The translations under genes and the position numbers were made by a program. The notes below the pieces were generated by a model, which was given only the letters and a program-made list of their open reading frames with translations, did no database searches and had not been told where the DNA came from. This document shows, piece after piece, positions 56,388 to 64,000 of a DNA stretch of 64,000 nucleotides (within the stretch, counting starts at the first letter, position 1; the number at the start of each line of letters is the position of its first letter). Source of the DNA: Anabaenopsis elenkinii CCIBt3563 (lineage in GTDB: Bacteria; Cyanobacteriota; Cyanobacteriia; Cyanobacteriales; Nostocaceae); contig NZ_CP063311.1 of the NCBI RefSeq assembly GCF_015245355.1, positions 1,883,217 through 1,947,216 on the forward strand. The letters are read 5' to 3'.

Positions 56388-58004
56388 ATGACAAAACTAC
56401 TTTGGAATGCCCTCAAAGTTAGCCCAGCCATTGCGGCTTTCTTCTTTGCTAATACAGCCCTGGCTGGTGAACTGAACCAAACAACAACCGTTGCTCAATT
56501 GTCCCAAGAGGCCAACAGCATCGGTCAGGTAACATCTGTTTCTCAGTTTTCCGATGTCCGCCCCACAGACTGGGCATACCGCGCCTTACAATCTCTAGTA
56601 GAGCGCTACGGTTGTATATCCGGTTTTCCCGACAACACTTTCCGCGGTAACCGCACCTTGACTCGGTTTGAATTTGCAGCGGCTTTAAACGCTTGTTTAG
56701 ACAGAGTTAACGAACTAATCGCCACTGCAACTGCTGATATTATCACCAGACAAGATTTAGCTTCATTACAGCGCTTGCAAGAAGAATTTTCTGCTGAATT
56801 GGCAACCCTCCGCGGTCGGGTAGATGCTCTGGAAGCTCGCACTGCTGAGTTAGAAGCTAATCAGTTTTCTACCACCACCAAGTTATCTGGGGAAGCTATT
56901 TTTGGCTTATCTCAGGCTTTCGGTGATACAAGAGTTGGTGGTCAGGACCTACAAAGCAATACCGCCTTTGCTAACAGAGTACGCTTAACTCTGAATACTA
57001 GCTTTACTGGTAAGGATAGGTTGCAAACTCGGTTGAATTACGGGAACTTTAATAGTGGTGTGGCGGCGACGGGTACTAACATGACCCGCCTTGGATTTGA
57101 CACCTCTGATAACCTTCAAATCGATAAAGTTAACTACACCTTCAACCTGAGCGACTCCGTACGAGTCAAAATTGATGCAGTCGGTGCTGAGTTAGATGAT
57201 AACGTCCCTAACTTCCATCCTGACTTTGCCAGTTCTGGTGGAGGTGCGCTTTCCCGTTACGGTCGTTTCAGCCCCATCTACCGTACAGGTGGTGGTAGTG
57301 CTATAACTGTCAACTTAAATCCCAGTGGTCCTTTAACTTTAAGCGCCGCTTATGTAGCATCCAATGCTAACAACCCCGCAGATAAAAACGGTGTTTTCGA
57401 TGGCGGTAGTACAATCTTCGGTCAAGTAGCCTTCAGACCTAGCAATGCCTTCAATGTTGGTTTTAGCTACGCACGTGCTTATCAAAATGATCCGTTATCA
57501 CAAAATACAGGTGTAAACCTTTTTGGTAGCACAGGAAGTTCAATCGCTAACACACCATTTGGTGCCACACAGGTCGGAACGGATAGCAGCGGACGTCCAA
57601 TTCGACGTCGAGTTGCAACCTCTGCTGACCACTATGGTTTCCAAGCTAGTTTCAGACCTAGCTCATCACTGACCCTAGGCGGTTGGGCTGGTTTCACCAA
57701 TGCTAAATCCGAAGTTAGCAATGCTGACGCAGATATTTTCTACTGGGCTAGCAGTTTAGCTGTTAAAGACTTTGGAAGCAGAGGTAACGTATTAGGCTTG
57801 ATCTTTGGTCAACCCCCCAAAGTAACAGGTGGTTCTGTGGGTTCTGAGTCGGACACATCCTATCACCTAGAAGGTCTCTACAGAATGCGCTTCAGTGACA
57901 ACATTACCGTCACTCCTGGTTTGTTAGTCATTTTCAACCCTGAGCACAACGATAATAACGACACTATCTATGTAGGTACACTGCGTACTACTTTCAGATT
58001 CTAA
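56388..58004 (+). CDS. SLH-domain outer-membrane porin (iron-uptake/OprB type)
   Basis: Outer-membrane channel of about 538 residues. The signal peptide MTKLLWNALKVSPAIAAFF ends near NTALAG. An SLH domain (FSDVRPTDWAYRALQSLVERY, then GFPDNTFRGNRTLTRFEFA), which binds cell-wall polymer, comes next, then a coiled-coil linker (LQEEFSAELATLRGRVDALEARTAEL) and a C-terminal beta-barrel ending TLRTTFRF, with terminal Phe. ATG 56388 is chosen because the family starts MxKLLWNxLKVSP; GTG 56373 adds five residues. Substrate (iron or small solutes) is inferred. Confidence 0.93.
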   Translation: MTKLLWNALKVSPAIAAFFFANTALAGELNQTTTVAQLSQEANSIGQVTSVSQFSDVRPTDWAYRALQSLVERYGCISGFPDNTFRGNRTLTRFEFAAALNACLDRVNELIATATADIITRQDLASLQRLQEEFSAELATLRGRVDALEARTAELEANQFSTTTKLSGEAIFGLSQAFGDTRVGGQDLQSNTAFANRVRLTLNTSFTGKDRLQTRLNYGNFNSGVAATGTNMTRLGFDTSDNLQIDKVNYTFNLSDSVRVKIDAVGAELDDNVPNFHPDFASSGGGALSRYGRFSPIYRTGGGSAITVNLNPSGPLTLSAAYVASNANNPADKNGVFDGGSTIFGQVAFRPSNAFNVGFSYARAYQNDPLSQNTGVNLFGSTGSSIANTPFGATQVGTDSSGRPIRRRVATSADHYGFQASFRPSSSLTLGGWAGFTNAKSEVSNADADIFYWASSLAVKDFGSRGNVLGLIFGQPPKVTGGSVGSESDTSYHLEGLYRMRFSDNITVTPGLLVIFNPEHNDNNDTIYVGTLRTTFRF

Positions 58005-58027
58005 AGCTGTTGTGAGCAGTTAATCAA

Positions 58028-58052
58028 AAACCCGCCTGAGTGCGGGTTTTTT
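58028..58052 (+). terminator. Rho-independent terminator of the porin gene
   Basis: AAACCCGC (58028-58035) pairs with GCGGGTTT (58042-58049), with T to 58052, 23 bp after the stop. Canonical. Confidence 0.92.
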
Positions 58053-58170
58053 GGTTTGATGAGGAGGGAGGATGAAAGGGAGAAGCGGTTATACAGCCCA
58101 TTTTATCTGGGTAAGGTAGACAATGGCGGGACGCCCACCCCACAAGATTTATGATATTAAGGTGTGTACT

Positions 58171-58422
58171 TTATTTACTTGAACAGTGCTGTATATCCGC
58201 AGGAGGTCGATCGCTACTCCAACCCCACCACACATAACCACACTGACAATGGTAAAATTCTTGCCATTTGCGACGATGGTCTGGTGTGATGACGGGCGAT
58301 CGCCTATTAATCCAAACTTTTACCGCTTCGAGGCTACTAGCGTGACAACTAGGACAGCAGAACTGGTGAGCATGAACCGCTTGATTTGTCCATTCAGGGG
58401 CGATGGGAGCAAAAGCATCCAT
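58171..58422 (-). CDS. Small zinc-ribbon-like protein
   Basis: 83 residues. CCPSC near residue 22 and CQC near 60 (HCQCGYVWWGW) make a likely zinc ribbon. The N-terminal MDAFAPIAPEWTNQAVHAHQ is conserved in my memory of cyanobacterial homologues. It converges with the porin gene. Function unknown; nucleic-acid or protein binding are options. Confidence 0.75.
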   Translation of the reverse strand: MDAFAPIAPEWTNQAVHAHQFCCPSCHASSLEAVKVWINRRSPVITPDHRRKWQEFYHCQCGYVWWGWSSDRPPADIQHCSSK

Positions 58423-58569
58423 TTAATTGGTAGTTGGTAATTCAGAAGGTTAAGCTGGTTAAGTATTCTGTAAGTACAACAGTCATAATCATAGAATACA
58501 CTAATATCACCTCAGTCCCCTAATAGGGTATTTTGGTAACCAGAGCAGAGACTGTGAACAACTGTAATT

Positions 58570-59172
58570 ATGTCATCAACAATTATTGTTATGGAGTCAA
58601 AGGCTGAGATTCGCCGGTTACTAAATGTCATACCTGCTTCTAGTCGCATGACAGTGAAAATTGTCAGCAAGCCCAAGCAGCCCAAGGTAATTGATGCTAC
58701 TTTTCCTCTACCTTGGAAACGGGAGCGAGTCATATCTATCAATTTTAATTTCTGGTCTTCTTTACCGGAACCCCAACGGGATTTATTAATATTGCAGAAG
58801 GTAAGCTGGTTAACACAGGTGAAGTGGTTTCAACCCCAGATTTATCAAGGTGTGGCGATCGCTGGTTTGGTAGCGGGAGTGATGGAGTCAGCACAGGGGG
58901 ATGTTTTGGGTGTGGGAGTTGCTACGGGATTAAGCGCTATGGCGCTCTTGCGGATTTGGCGGGGTAACAAATCTTCGGAATTAGAGTTAAACGCCGATTT
59001 AGGAGCTATAGCGATCGCCCAACGTCGGGGTTACTCGGAAACTGAAGCTGCGGAGCATTTATTATCTGCCATTGAGGCGATCGCTGGTATGCAAAAAAAT
59101 GGTAGTTTAGATTTTAATGAATTAATTCGTTGTCAAAATTTACGGGCGATCGGCAATTTATCATCAGTTTAG
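58570..59172 (+). CDS. DUF3318 family protein
   Basis: A 200-residue protein with ESKAEIRRLLNVIPASSRMTVKI at the N-terminus, typical of this cyanobacterial family. A central hydrophobic stretch (YQGVAIAGLVAGVMESAQGDVLGVGVATGLSAMALL) suggests membrane association. The C-terminal helix has YSETEAAEHLLSAIEAIA. Function unknown. Confidence 0.85.
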   Translation: MSSTIIVMESKAEIRRLLNVIPASSRMTVKIVSKPKQPKVIDATFPLPWKRERVISINFNFWSSLPEPQRDLLILQKVSWLTQVKWFQPQIYQGVAIAGLVAGVMESAQGDVLGVGVATGLSAMALLRIWRGNKSSELELNADLGAIAIAQRRGYSETEAAEHLLSAIEAIAGMQKNGSLDFNELIRCQNLRAIGNLSSV

Positions 59173-59230
59173 AATTCCCTGTGTTTCAACCAGGGGAGAT
59201 GTCAAGATATCAATTATCCAATACCCTAGG

Positions 59231-59250
59231 TTTCACTAAACCTAGTGAAA
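59231..59250. terminator. Hairpin between converging genes
   Basis: TTTCACTA (59231-59238) pairs with TAGTGAAA (59243-59250) around AACC. It overlaps the stop codon of the GT2 gene and lies 59 bp past DUF3318. Possibly a bidirectional terminator; no T-run. Confidence 0.5.
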
Positions 59251-60234
59251 TTTGACTGAGGAATAACTCACCTGAGAAACCGGATCAAAACCATAACAGT
59301 CTCGCACAAGATAAAGAGGGCGTTTTTTGACTTCATCGTGAACACGACTGAGGTATTCGCCAATAATTCCTAGTGTTAAAAGTTGGATTCCTCCTAGAAA
59401 TAAGATAGCAACCATCAAAGACGCATACCCGGGAAGATCAATACCAAAAATTAGAGTGCGCGCAATCAAAAAAGATGCATATACAAAAGCCAGCAAAGAA
59501 ATTAATAAACCTAGGTAACTCCAAATTCTTAAAGGAATAGAACTAAAAGATATAATTCCTTCTAATGCAAAGTTCCACAGTTTCCAATAATTCCATGTGC
59601 TTTTTCCTTGAAAACGAGGATGACGATCATATTCTATAAACGTTTGTCTAAATCCCACCCAAGCAAATAAACCCTTCATAAAACGGCGAGATTCGGGAAG
59701 TTGTTTTAATGCTTCTACTACACATCTATCTATTAACCGAAAATCCCCTGTATCCCGTGGTATTGCAACTGGGCTCATTTTCTCCATCACTTTATAAAAC
59801 ACATTGGCTGTAATTTTCTTTAGCCAAGTTTCACCTTGACGCGATCGACGTTTGCAATAAATTACATCATAACCTTCGCGCCACTTAGTAATCAATTCTC
59901 CGATTAATTCGGGTGGGTCTTGTAAATCAGCATCAATGGGAATAACAGCATCACCTGTTGCAAATTCAATTCCCGCAGTTAAAGCAATTTCTTTGCCAAA
60001 ATTACGTGAAAAATTGACAATTTTAATAACTGGGTTACGATGATGATGTTCAATTAAACGCTGGAGTGTATTATCTCGACTACCATCATTGACACAGACA
60101 ATTTCATACTTTAGATTTAGCGTATCAAGTAGCGTAACCAATCTGTCAAAAAGATAATCAAGGTTCAACTCCTCATTATAACAGGGCACAACAATAGATA
60201 TCACCACATAGTTAGGTTTTGTAAACATATTCAT
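59242..60234 (-). CDS. GT2 polyprenyl-phosphate glycosyltransferase (DPM/GtrB-like)
   Basis: Probably makes a polyprenyl-phosphate sugar on the cytoplasmic face. 330 residues: an N-terminal GT-A domain with ISIVVPCYNEELNLDYLF, IPIDADLQDPPELI (DxD-type), CKRRSRQGETW and RDTGDFRLIDRC, then two C-terminal membrane spans. Such products are donors for GT39-type transferases, and two lie just upstream on the same strand, making one functional cluster. The gap to the VTT gene is 27 bp. Confidence 0.92.
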   Translation of the reverse strand: MNMFTKPNYVVISIVVPCYNEELNLDYLFDRLVTLLDTLNLKYEIVCVNDGSRDNTLQRLIEHHHRNPVIKIVNFSRNFGKEIALTAGIEFATGDAVIPIDADLQDPPELIGELITKWREGYDVIYCKRRSRQGETWLKKITANVFYKVMEKMSPVAIPRDTGDFRLIDRCVVEALKQLPESRRFMKGLFAWVGFRQTFIEYDRHPRFQGKSTWNYWKLWNFALEGIISFSSIPLRIWSYLGLLISLLAFVYASFLIARTLIFGIDLPGYASLMVAILFLGGIQLLTLGIIGEYLSRVHDEVKKRPLYLVRDCYGFDPVSQVSYSSVKFH

Positions 60235-60261
60235 CTCTATTAGGCACTTGGCAGTAGGCTT

Positions 60262-60990
60262 TTATTTGAGATTATTTTCAGACCTATGATCAGGTGGAAA
60301 GGAGCGACTACGACGATACCAAGTGGAACCCCCTACTAGCATTCCAATTAGTAATAAGGCAGTTAATAATGGTAAAATTTCCCCGGTGCGAACAGCCTTT
60401 AAGCCAGAACTACCCAAGAGGACAAAAGGTAATATTCCGGGTACTGTTCCTAAAGTCGTACCTATGAGGTAATCCCTAAAGCTAATTGATGTTAACCCGG
60501 CGACAAAATTAACTAATCCATAGGGCATAATGGGCATCAGGCGGATAGCAAATATATAAGATATACCCCCTTGTCTAAGTTCAGCATCTATAGCTTGCCA
60601 ACGTCCAGCTAATTTTTGGGAAATTATCTCATGTCCTACCGTGCGGGCAAAAATAAAGGCTGTAATTGCTGCAATTATTGCCGCGATACTTGTCCAAAAT
60701 GTGCCCATCCCCACTCCGAAAATTGCTCCCCCTGTTAAATTTAAAGCTGTGGAAGGTAAAATTAAGATTGTAGCCACTACATAAATAGCTACATAAGTGA
60801 TGGGGGCCCAAATTCCCGCAGCTTGTAACCAAGATTGAATTGTATCAGGGTTAATTCCTCCTAGTAAATATCCTGTCACGCAGGTAGCTAGCAGACAGAT
60901 AAACATCAACAAGGTAAAGCTGGTTTTAGCATTCATGGTTAATTGATGTTTGTAATTTTTGGCGTTCTTTGGTGGAAAATAAATTCCCAT
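60262..60990 (-). CDS. TVP38/TMEM64 (VTT/DedA-like) membrane protein
   Basis: A 242-residue polytopic protein. The VTT domain signature is clear: LNLTGGAIFGVGMGTFWTSIAA, then RLMPIMPYGLVNFVAGLTSISFRDYLIGTTLGTVPG. Family members are implicated in lipid or undecaprenyl-phosphate translocation in bacteria, which suits its place between glycosyltransferases that use lipid-linked sugars. Its ATG overlaps the upstream gene's TAA by one base (TAATG), so translation is probably coupled. Confidence 0.92.
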   Translation of the reverse strand: MGIYFPPKNAKNYKHQLTMNAKTSFTLLMFICLLATCVTGYLLGGINPDTIQSWLQAAGIWAPITYVAIYVVATILILPSTALNLTGGAIFGVGMGTFWTSIAAIIAAITAFIFARTVGHEIISQKLAGRWQAIDAELRQGGISYIFAIRLMPIMPYGLVNFVAGLTSISFRDYLIGTTLGTVPGILPFVLLGSSGLKAVRTGEILPLLTALLLIGMLVGGSTWYRRSRSFPPDHRSENNLK

Positions 60991-62702
60991 TACTTACAGT
61001 GATACCGCTGATATTCATACCCTGTCACTACCGGTAAGTTCTGAGAATCAAGTAAACATTGTTGTTTTAGTGTCTCCCCTAGGGGAGCATCAAAATTAAC
61101 CAGCCATAAATCCAAGGGTCGGGGTAATTGTGTAAGGGTTTTTTCTAAGGCTAAAGTAGAGGTATTAGGGTCTTGGTCTTGATGAGCTAGGAGAAATTGG
61201 GTATTAGTCTGTGAACCTGAGAATTTTAATTCCCAAGCTACACTCATCATTTCCCCAGTTTGTACTAAACTTTTGTGGGTTGCAGCTATCAACACTGGTT
61301 GTGAAGAGTTTTGTTCAATTAAGGGAACTAATAAATCAGGGCGGTAATATTTGCGATAACCCAGATTAAAGGTAACTGTAATGGCGCTAAGTAATCCCAT
61401 CACCCAAATTAGGATGACAGCTTGTTTACCGGTGATACCCCATTTACCAATATTGGAATTTTGATAACAACTTGCTAGAGTCGCACCCAGGAGGATAATC
61501 ACAGCGGGAAAGTAAACAAAACTATAACGAGCGCCTCGTGTGATATCTATACCCAGGAAGTAAGTAAAGCAGAAAAATAAAGCGATCGCTCCTAATATCA
61601 CCCCAGCAAATACCTGAGTGATCAAACTACTTTCAGGGTTTTGTAGTTGTACTTTAATACCAGCAATTGAAATAGGTATTGCCCAAATAAAGAAAATTAA
61701 CATCACCAACCCAGAGAGAATGACCGCAGTTAACTGTGGTGCTTCCACTGGGAGGAGGGAAATCATGGTAATCCAGGTGGCTAAAGCTTGGAAAATAGGG
61801 CTAATCCAAGTTAGTCCCACCCGTTCACCTCGAATCCACTCTGTTAAAGCACCAAGATCACGATTTTGCAACCAGGTAGGTAACCAAACTAACCCAGCTA
61901 CAGCAGTACCAACTGCAATCAAATATAGTCGCCGCCAACTGGGAGAGAATAACACCCAATTTTTTGCCTGTGCTTGTTGCTTCCCAGCTACAAAAATCAA
62001 CACTAAAGCTATGGCGCCCAGAGTGAACACAAAAAAGTAATGAGTAGCAATACCCAAGGCGTTAACACTCACCCAAGCAACAATTAACCACAGGGGTAAT
62101 AAGGTTTGGTTTTGTAGGTGACGCCTAGCAATTACTAAGCAACCTAGGGAAGCCATCACCCAGAGGATAGCCAAAGTATAATGACGTGCTTCCTGTGCTA
62201 AATAAATACCGTATGGTGAAACTGCGATCATCGCCGCCGATAATTGTCCCACTAATGCAGAACGAAAAGCTAACTTACCCAAAATATAAGCACAGGGAAT
62301 AGAAACTGCACCCAGTAAAGCGGGAAATGAGCGCGCAGCAAATAATGATACTATACCTTGTTGATTGGTAAATAGTTTCATCCACAGATGAACCAGTACA
62401 AAATATATGGGTGGATGGTTATCTTCTGTGAGGAGATGATGAATTACATCCCCCACACCAGCGGCGGGATTTATTTGTAATGGCTGCAATAATATATCAG
62501 GGGCGATCGCTTGATCTAAGGGTACTGGTAAAAAACTATTTCCCAAGCTAAACACCAAAGTAGCCATTTCATCAGTCCAAGGTGGTTTAGCTGTTAAGTT
62601 GGTGAACCGTAAAGCCACACCTATTATGAACCATATCAGCAATAGTAAAGGATGAAACCAGGGAGCAGAAACCTTAGAGCGCCAATCTTGATTGAAATAC
62701 AT
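60990..62702 (-). CDS. GT39/ArnT-like membrane glycosyltransferase
   Basis: A 570-residue GT-C protein. The first loop motif PPWTDEMATLVFSLG carries the acidic pair, and EDNHPPIYFVLVHLWMKLF is the usual second conserved block. About twelve membrane spans are followed by a soluble C-terminal domain (from about 480). Presumed donor is polyprenyl-phosphate sugar from the GT2 enzyme downstream; acceptor unknown. Overlaps the VTT gene by one base. Confidence 0.88.
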   Translation of the reverse strand: MYFNQDWRSKVSAPWFHPLLLLIWFIIGVALRFTNLTAKPPWTDEMATLVFSLGNSFLPVPLDQAIAPDILLQPLQINPAAGVGDVIHHLLTEDNHPPIYFVLVHLWMKLFTNQQGIVSLFAARSFPALLGAVSIPCAYILGKLAFRSALVGQLSAAMIAVSPYGIYLAQEARHYTLAILWVMASLGCLVIARRHLQNQTLLPLWLIVAWVSVNALGIATHYFFVFTLGAIALVLIFVAGKQQAQAKNWVLFSPSWRRLYLIAVGTAVAGLVWLPTWLQNRDLGALTEWIRGERVGLTWISPIFQALATWITMISLLPVEAPQLTAVILSGLVMLIFFIWAIPISIAGIKVQLQNPESSLITQVFAGVILGAIALFFCFTYFLGIDITRGARYSFVYFPAVIILLGATLASCYQNSNIGKWGITGKQAVILIWVMGLLSAITVTFNLGYRKYYRPDLLVPLIEQNSSQPVLIAATHKSLVQTGEMMSVAWELKFSGSQTNTQFLLAHQDQDPNTSTLALEKTLTQLPRPLDLWLVNFDAPLGETLKQQCLLDSQNLPVVTGYEYQRYHCK

Positions 62703-62766
62703 ATACTTATAGAATTTTTGCTGGCTGAAGTTAATTCAATGATGTACTAATCTCTCCTGACTTTAT

Positions 62767-64000
62767 CTATTGTTTGACCTCGGATATTTTACGATAAATT
62801 TGTGTGCCTTCCATATTCCTTAAGAGCGTATAATCTGTTGTCAGTGTTCTTGCCAGTAAGGCGATCGCATCTGGATGATCTTGTAAATACCAAACATTTT
62901 CCTTTTTGACAATAAACTCAGGTTTTTGTACCAACACTTCCAGTAATGCTTGATTGGTATTAGCAGTTGGACCTTGGAGAACACGTAGTAAATATTCTTT
63001 GGATATATTTGATGGATGGGTGACTATTTTTGTAGGCGGTTTCAGGTTCAGGAGCCAATAAACCAAGTGATGATCCATCATATATGCTGTAATATTACTT
63101 CCTCCCTGTTCAGATAAATATTTAGCTAAATCATATTCTTTACCATAGAAGATTGATTGTTGTGTCACCAGACGCGTCCCTATAGTTTTGTATTCATTCA
63201 AACTGGGTGTAACCGTGAGCATCAAGGTGACTATGAGTATAAAATAACCTGCTTTTAAGTTTAAATCCACAATTTTCATCAACCCAGATGCCAATACTAT
63301 CGCCAAAAAAGGAGCCAGTTGGATCATATAATGACTATGTGCCGCACCACTATTTAAAATTGACCACTCAGTACCTAAAAAGTAAATGGATAAGTATATT
63401 AATTTATTTTGTTGCTCTGAATATTTTTCCTGTTGTTTAATAATTGAAATAATCTGATAACAACCTATTAAAAATATAATCCCCCAAATATCATAAAGTT
63501 GCTTAAAGATAATTTGCCATAATGGTAGTTGAGAATGGGAATAAGCTAATGAGGCATCAATCACCGCCCCCTTAAATAGGGCAATATTATTTGTCGCTAT
63601 GTATGGTAAAAACAAAAGTATGAATGGAATTAAACAACCAATTCCATAGGCAAATATGGAGAATAAACTTTTATAAGTTAAATTAAATTTAATGCTTTTG
63701 AATGCAATATATAAACCTAAAATTAATGCTACATAAGCCAAATTTAGGCGAATCATACAAGCGGTTCCCATGAGGAAACCAACGATCAAAAATTTCAGAT
63801 TTATTAACTTATGTTCTCTCAACAGCAGGGCTAATGAACCCAGTAAAGGTACAATAGCTATATGCTCGGTCATGGTAGATTTACCATCCATCAACGGACC
63901 AGTTAAAATAACAAAGATAATAGCAGCTAATATACTCAGTTTCTGACTCCATACACAGCGACAAATATAGTAAGTGAGAATAGACGCAATCACCACACAT
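62767..64000 (-). CDS. Polytopic membrane protein, GT39-like, 5' end cut by window edge
   Basis: At least 409 residues with about nine membrane spans and a soluble C-terminal 130 residues. The reading frame runs open to the right edge. A GTG at 63996 can be read as a start but is more likely internal, so the N-terminal acidic loop that would confirm a GT-C enzyme is not in view. IVPLLGSLALLLREHK and NSGAAHSHYMIQLAPFLAIVLASGL fit GT39/DUF2029-like proteins. It is the same strand as the GT39-VTT-GT2 genes, 64 bp upstream. Confidence 0.75.
   Translation of the reverse strand, partial: CVVIASILTYYICRCVWSQKLSILAAIIFVILTGPLMDGKSTMTEHIAIVPLLGSLALLLREHKLINLKFLIVGFLMGTACMIRLNLAYVALILGLYIAFKSIKFNLTYKSLFSIFAYGIGCLIPFILLFLPYIATNNIALFKGAVIDASLAYSHSQLPLWQIIFKQLYDIWGIIFLIGCYQIISIIKQQEKYSEQQNKLIYLSIYFLGTEWSILNSGAAHSHYMIQLAPFLAIVLASGLMKIVDLNLKAGYFILIVTLMLTVTPSLNEYKTIGTRLVTQQSIFYGKEYDLAKYLSEQGGSNITAYMMDHHLVYWLLNLKPPTKIVTHPSNISKEYLLRVLQGPTANTNQALLEVLVQKPEFIVKKENVWYLQDHPDAIALLARTLTTDYTLLRNMEGTQIYRKISEVKQ

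Noticed and set aside
1..64000. tRNA, rRNA, tmRNA, RNase P RNA or 6S RNA genes
   Set aside because: I scanned intergenic sequence for T-loop-like GTTCRA signatures and other conserved cores and saw none; a covariance-model search would be more sensitive.

Overview
The window reads as chromosome of a filamentous, probably heterocystous cyanobacterium (order Nostocales). The reasons are many GCGATCGC (HIP1) octamers inside genes; cyanobacterium-restricted families (DUF1815, DUF1830, DUF1997, DUF2839, DUF3318, DUF4079-like); a ferredoxin-type glutamate synthase; an RNase E ending in an Arg6-Ser-Ser-Ala motif; an SLH-domain porin; and many short palindromic intergenic repeats plus a heptanucleotide tandem repeat. 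Genus is not decided. No rRNA, tRNA, CRISPR array, phage or defence island was found. All functional calls come from reading motifs, not from database searches.

Layout. 1-5.8 kb: polyphosphate kinase (cut by the left edge), a sensor kinase, an exported protein with a duplicated Cys-pair repeat, and a tnpB-only IS605/IS1341-type element with a recognisable right-end (omega/reRNA) scaffold. 5.8-14.3 kb: lysS, small cyanobacterial genes, a full-length DinG/XPD-like protein whose ATPase motifs look erased, a hotdog thioesterase and dxr. 14.4-19.8 kb: membrane proteins of the DUF2079 and GT39 types, a repeat-rich spacer with a MITE-like element, and a polysaccharide deacetylase. 19.8-28.7 kb: glsF, a phosphodiester glycosidase, a cupin and an A-type Fe-S carrier. 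28.7-34.1 kb: the str operon rpsL-rpsG-fusA-tuf-rpsJ behind a near-consensus promoter, with repeats lodged between rpsL and rpsG. 34.1-43 kb: a Lon-N protein, pheA, DUF1997, rnhB-rne and a fused radical SAM protein. 43-51 kb: an aminotransferase, clpS with a CPBP protease, a pentapeptide protein, a DICT-domain protein and a second radical SAM protein. 51-59 kb: DUF1830 and DUF4079-like genes, a phosphate-sensing cassette (sphR-sphS-phoU), a Crp-like regulator and an outer-membrane porin. 59-64 kb: a glycosyltransferase/membrane-protein cluster running off the right edge.

How it fits together. Most genes are housekeeping, in short operons separated by repeat-bearing spacers. The clearest functional groups are the translation operon, the phosphate two-component cassette with phoU, the RNase E/RNase HII pair, clpS with a membrane protease, and the GT2/VTT/GT39 lipid-linked sugar cluster. 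The most unusual material is (a) the degenerate helicase-like protein, (b) at least three families of short palindromic repeats, two of which have copies inside reading frames (rne, the polysaccharide deacetylase, DUF1997), (c) the apparently intact TnpB with its guide-RNA scaffold, and (d) two exceptionally good palindromes (43.1 and 49.2 kb) with no obvious role. I did not find a convincing new multi-gene system.
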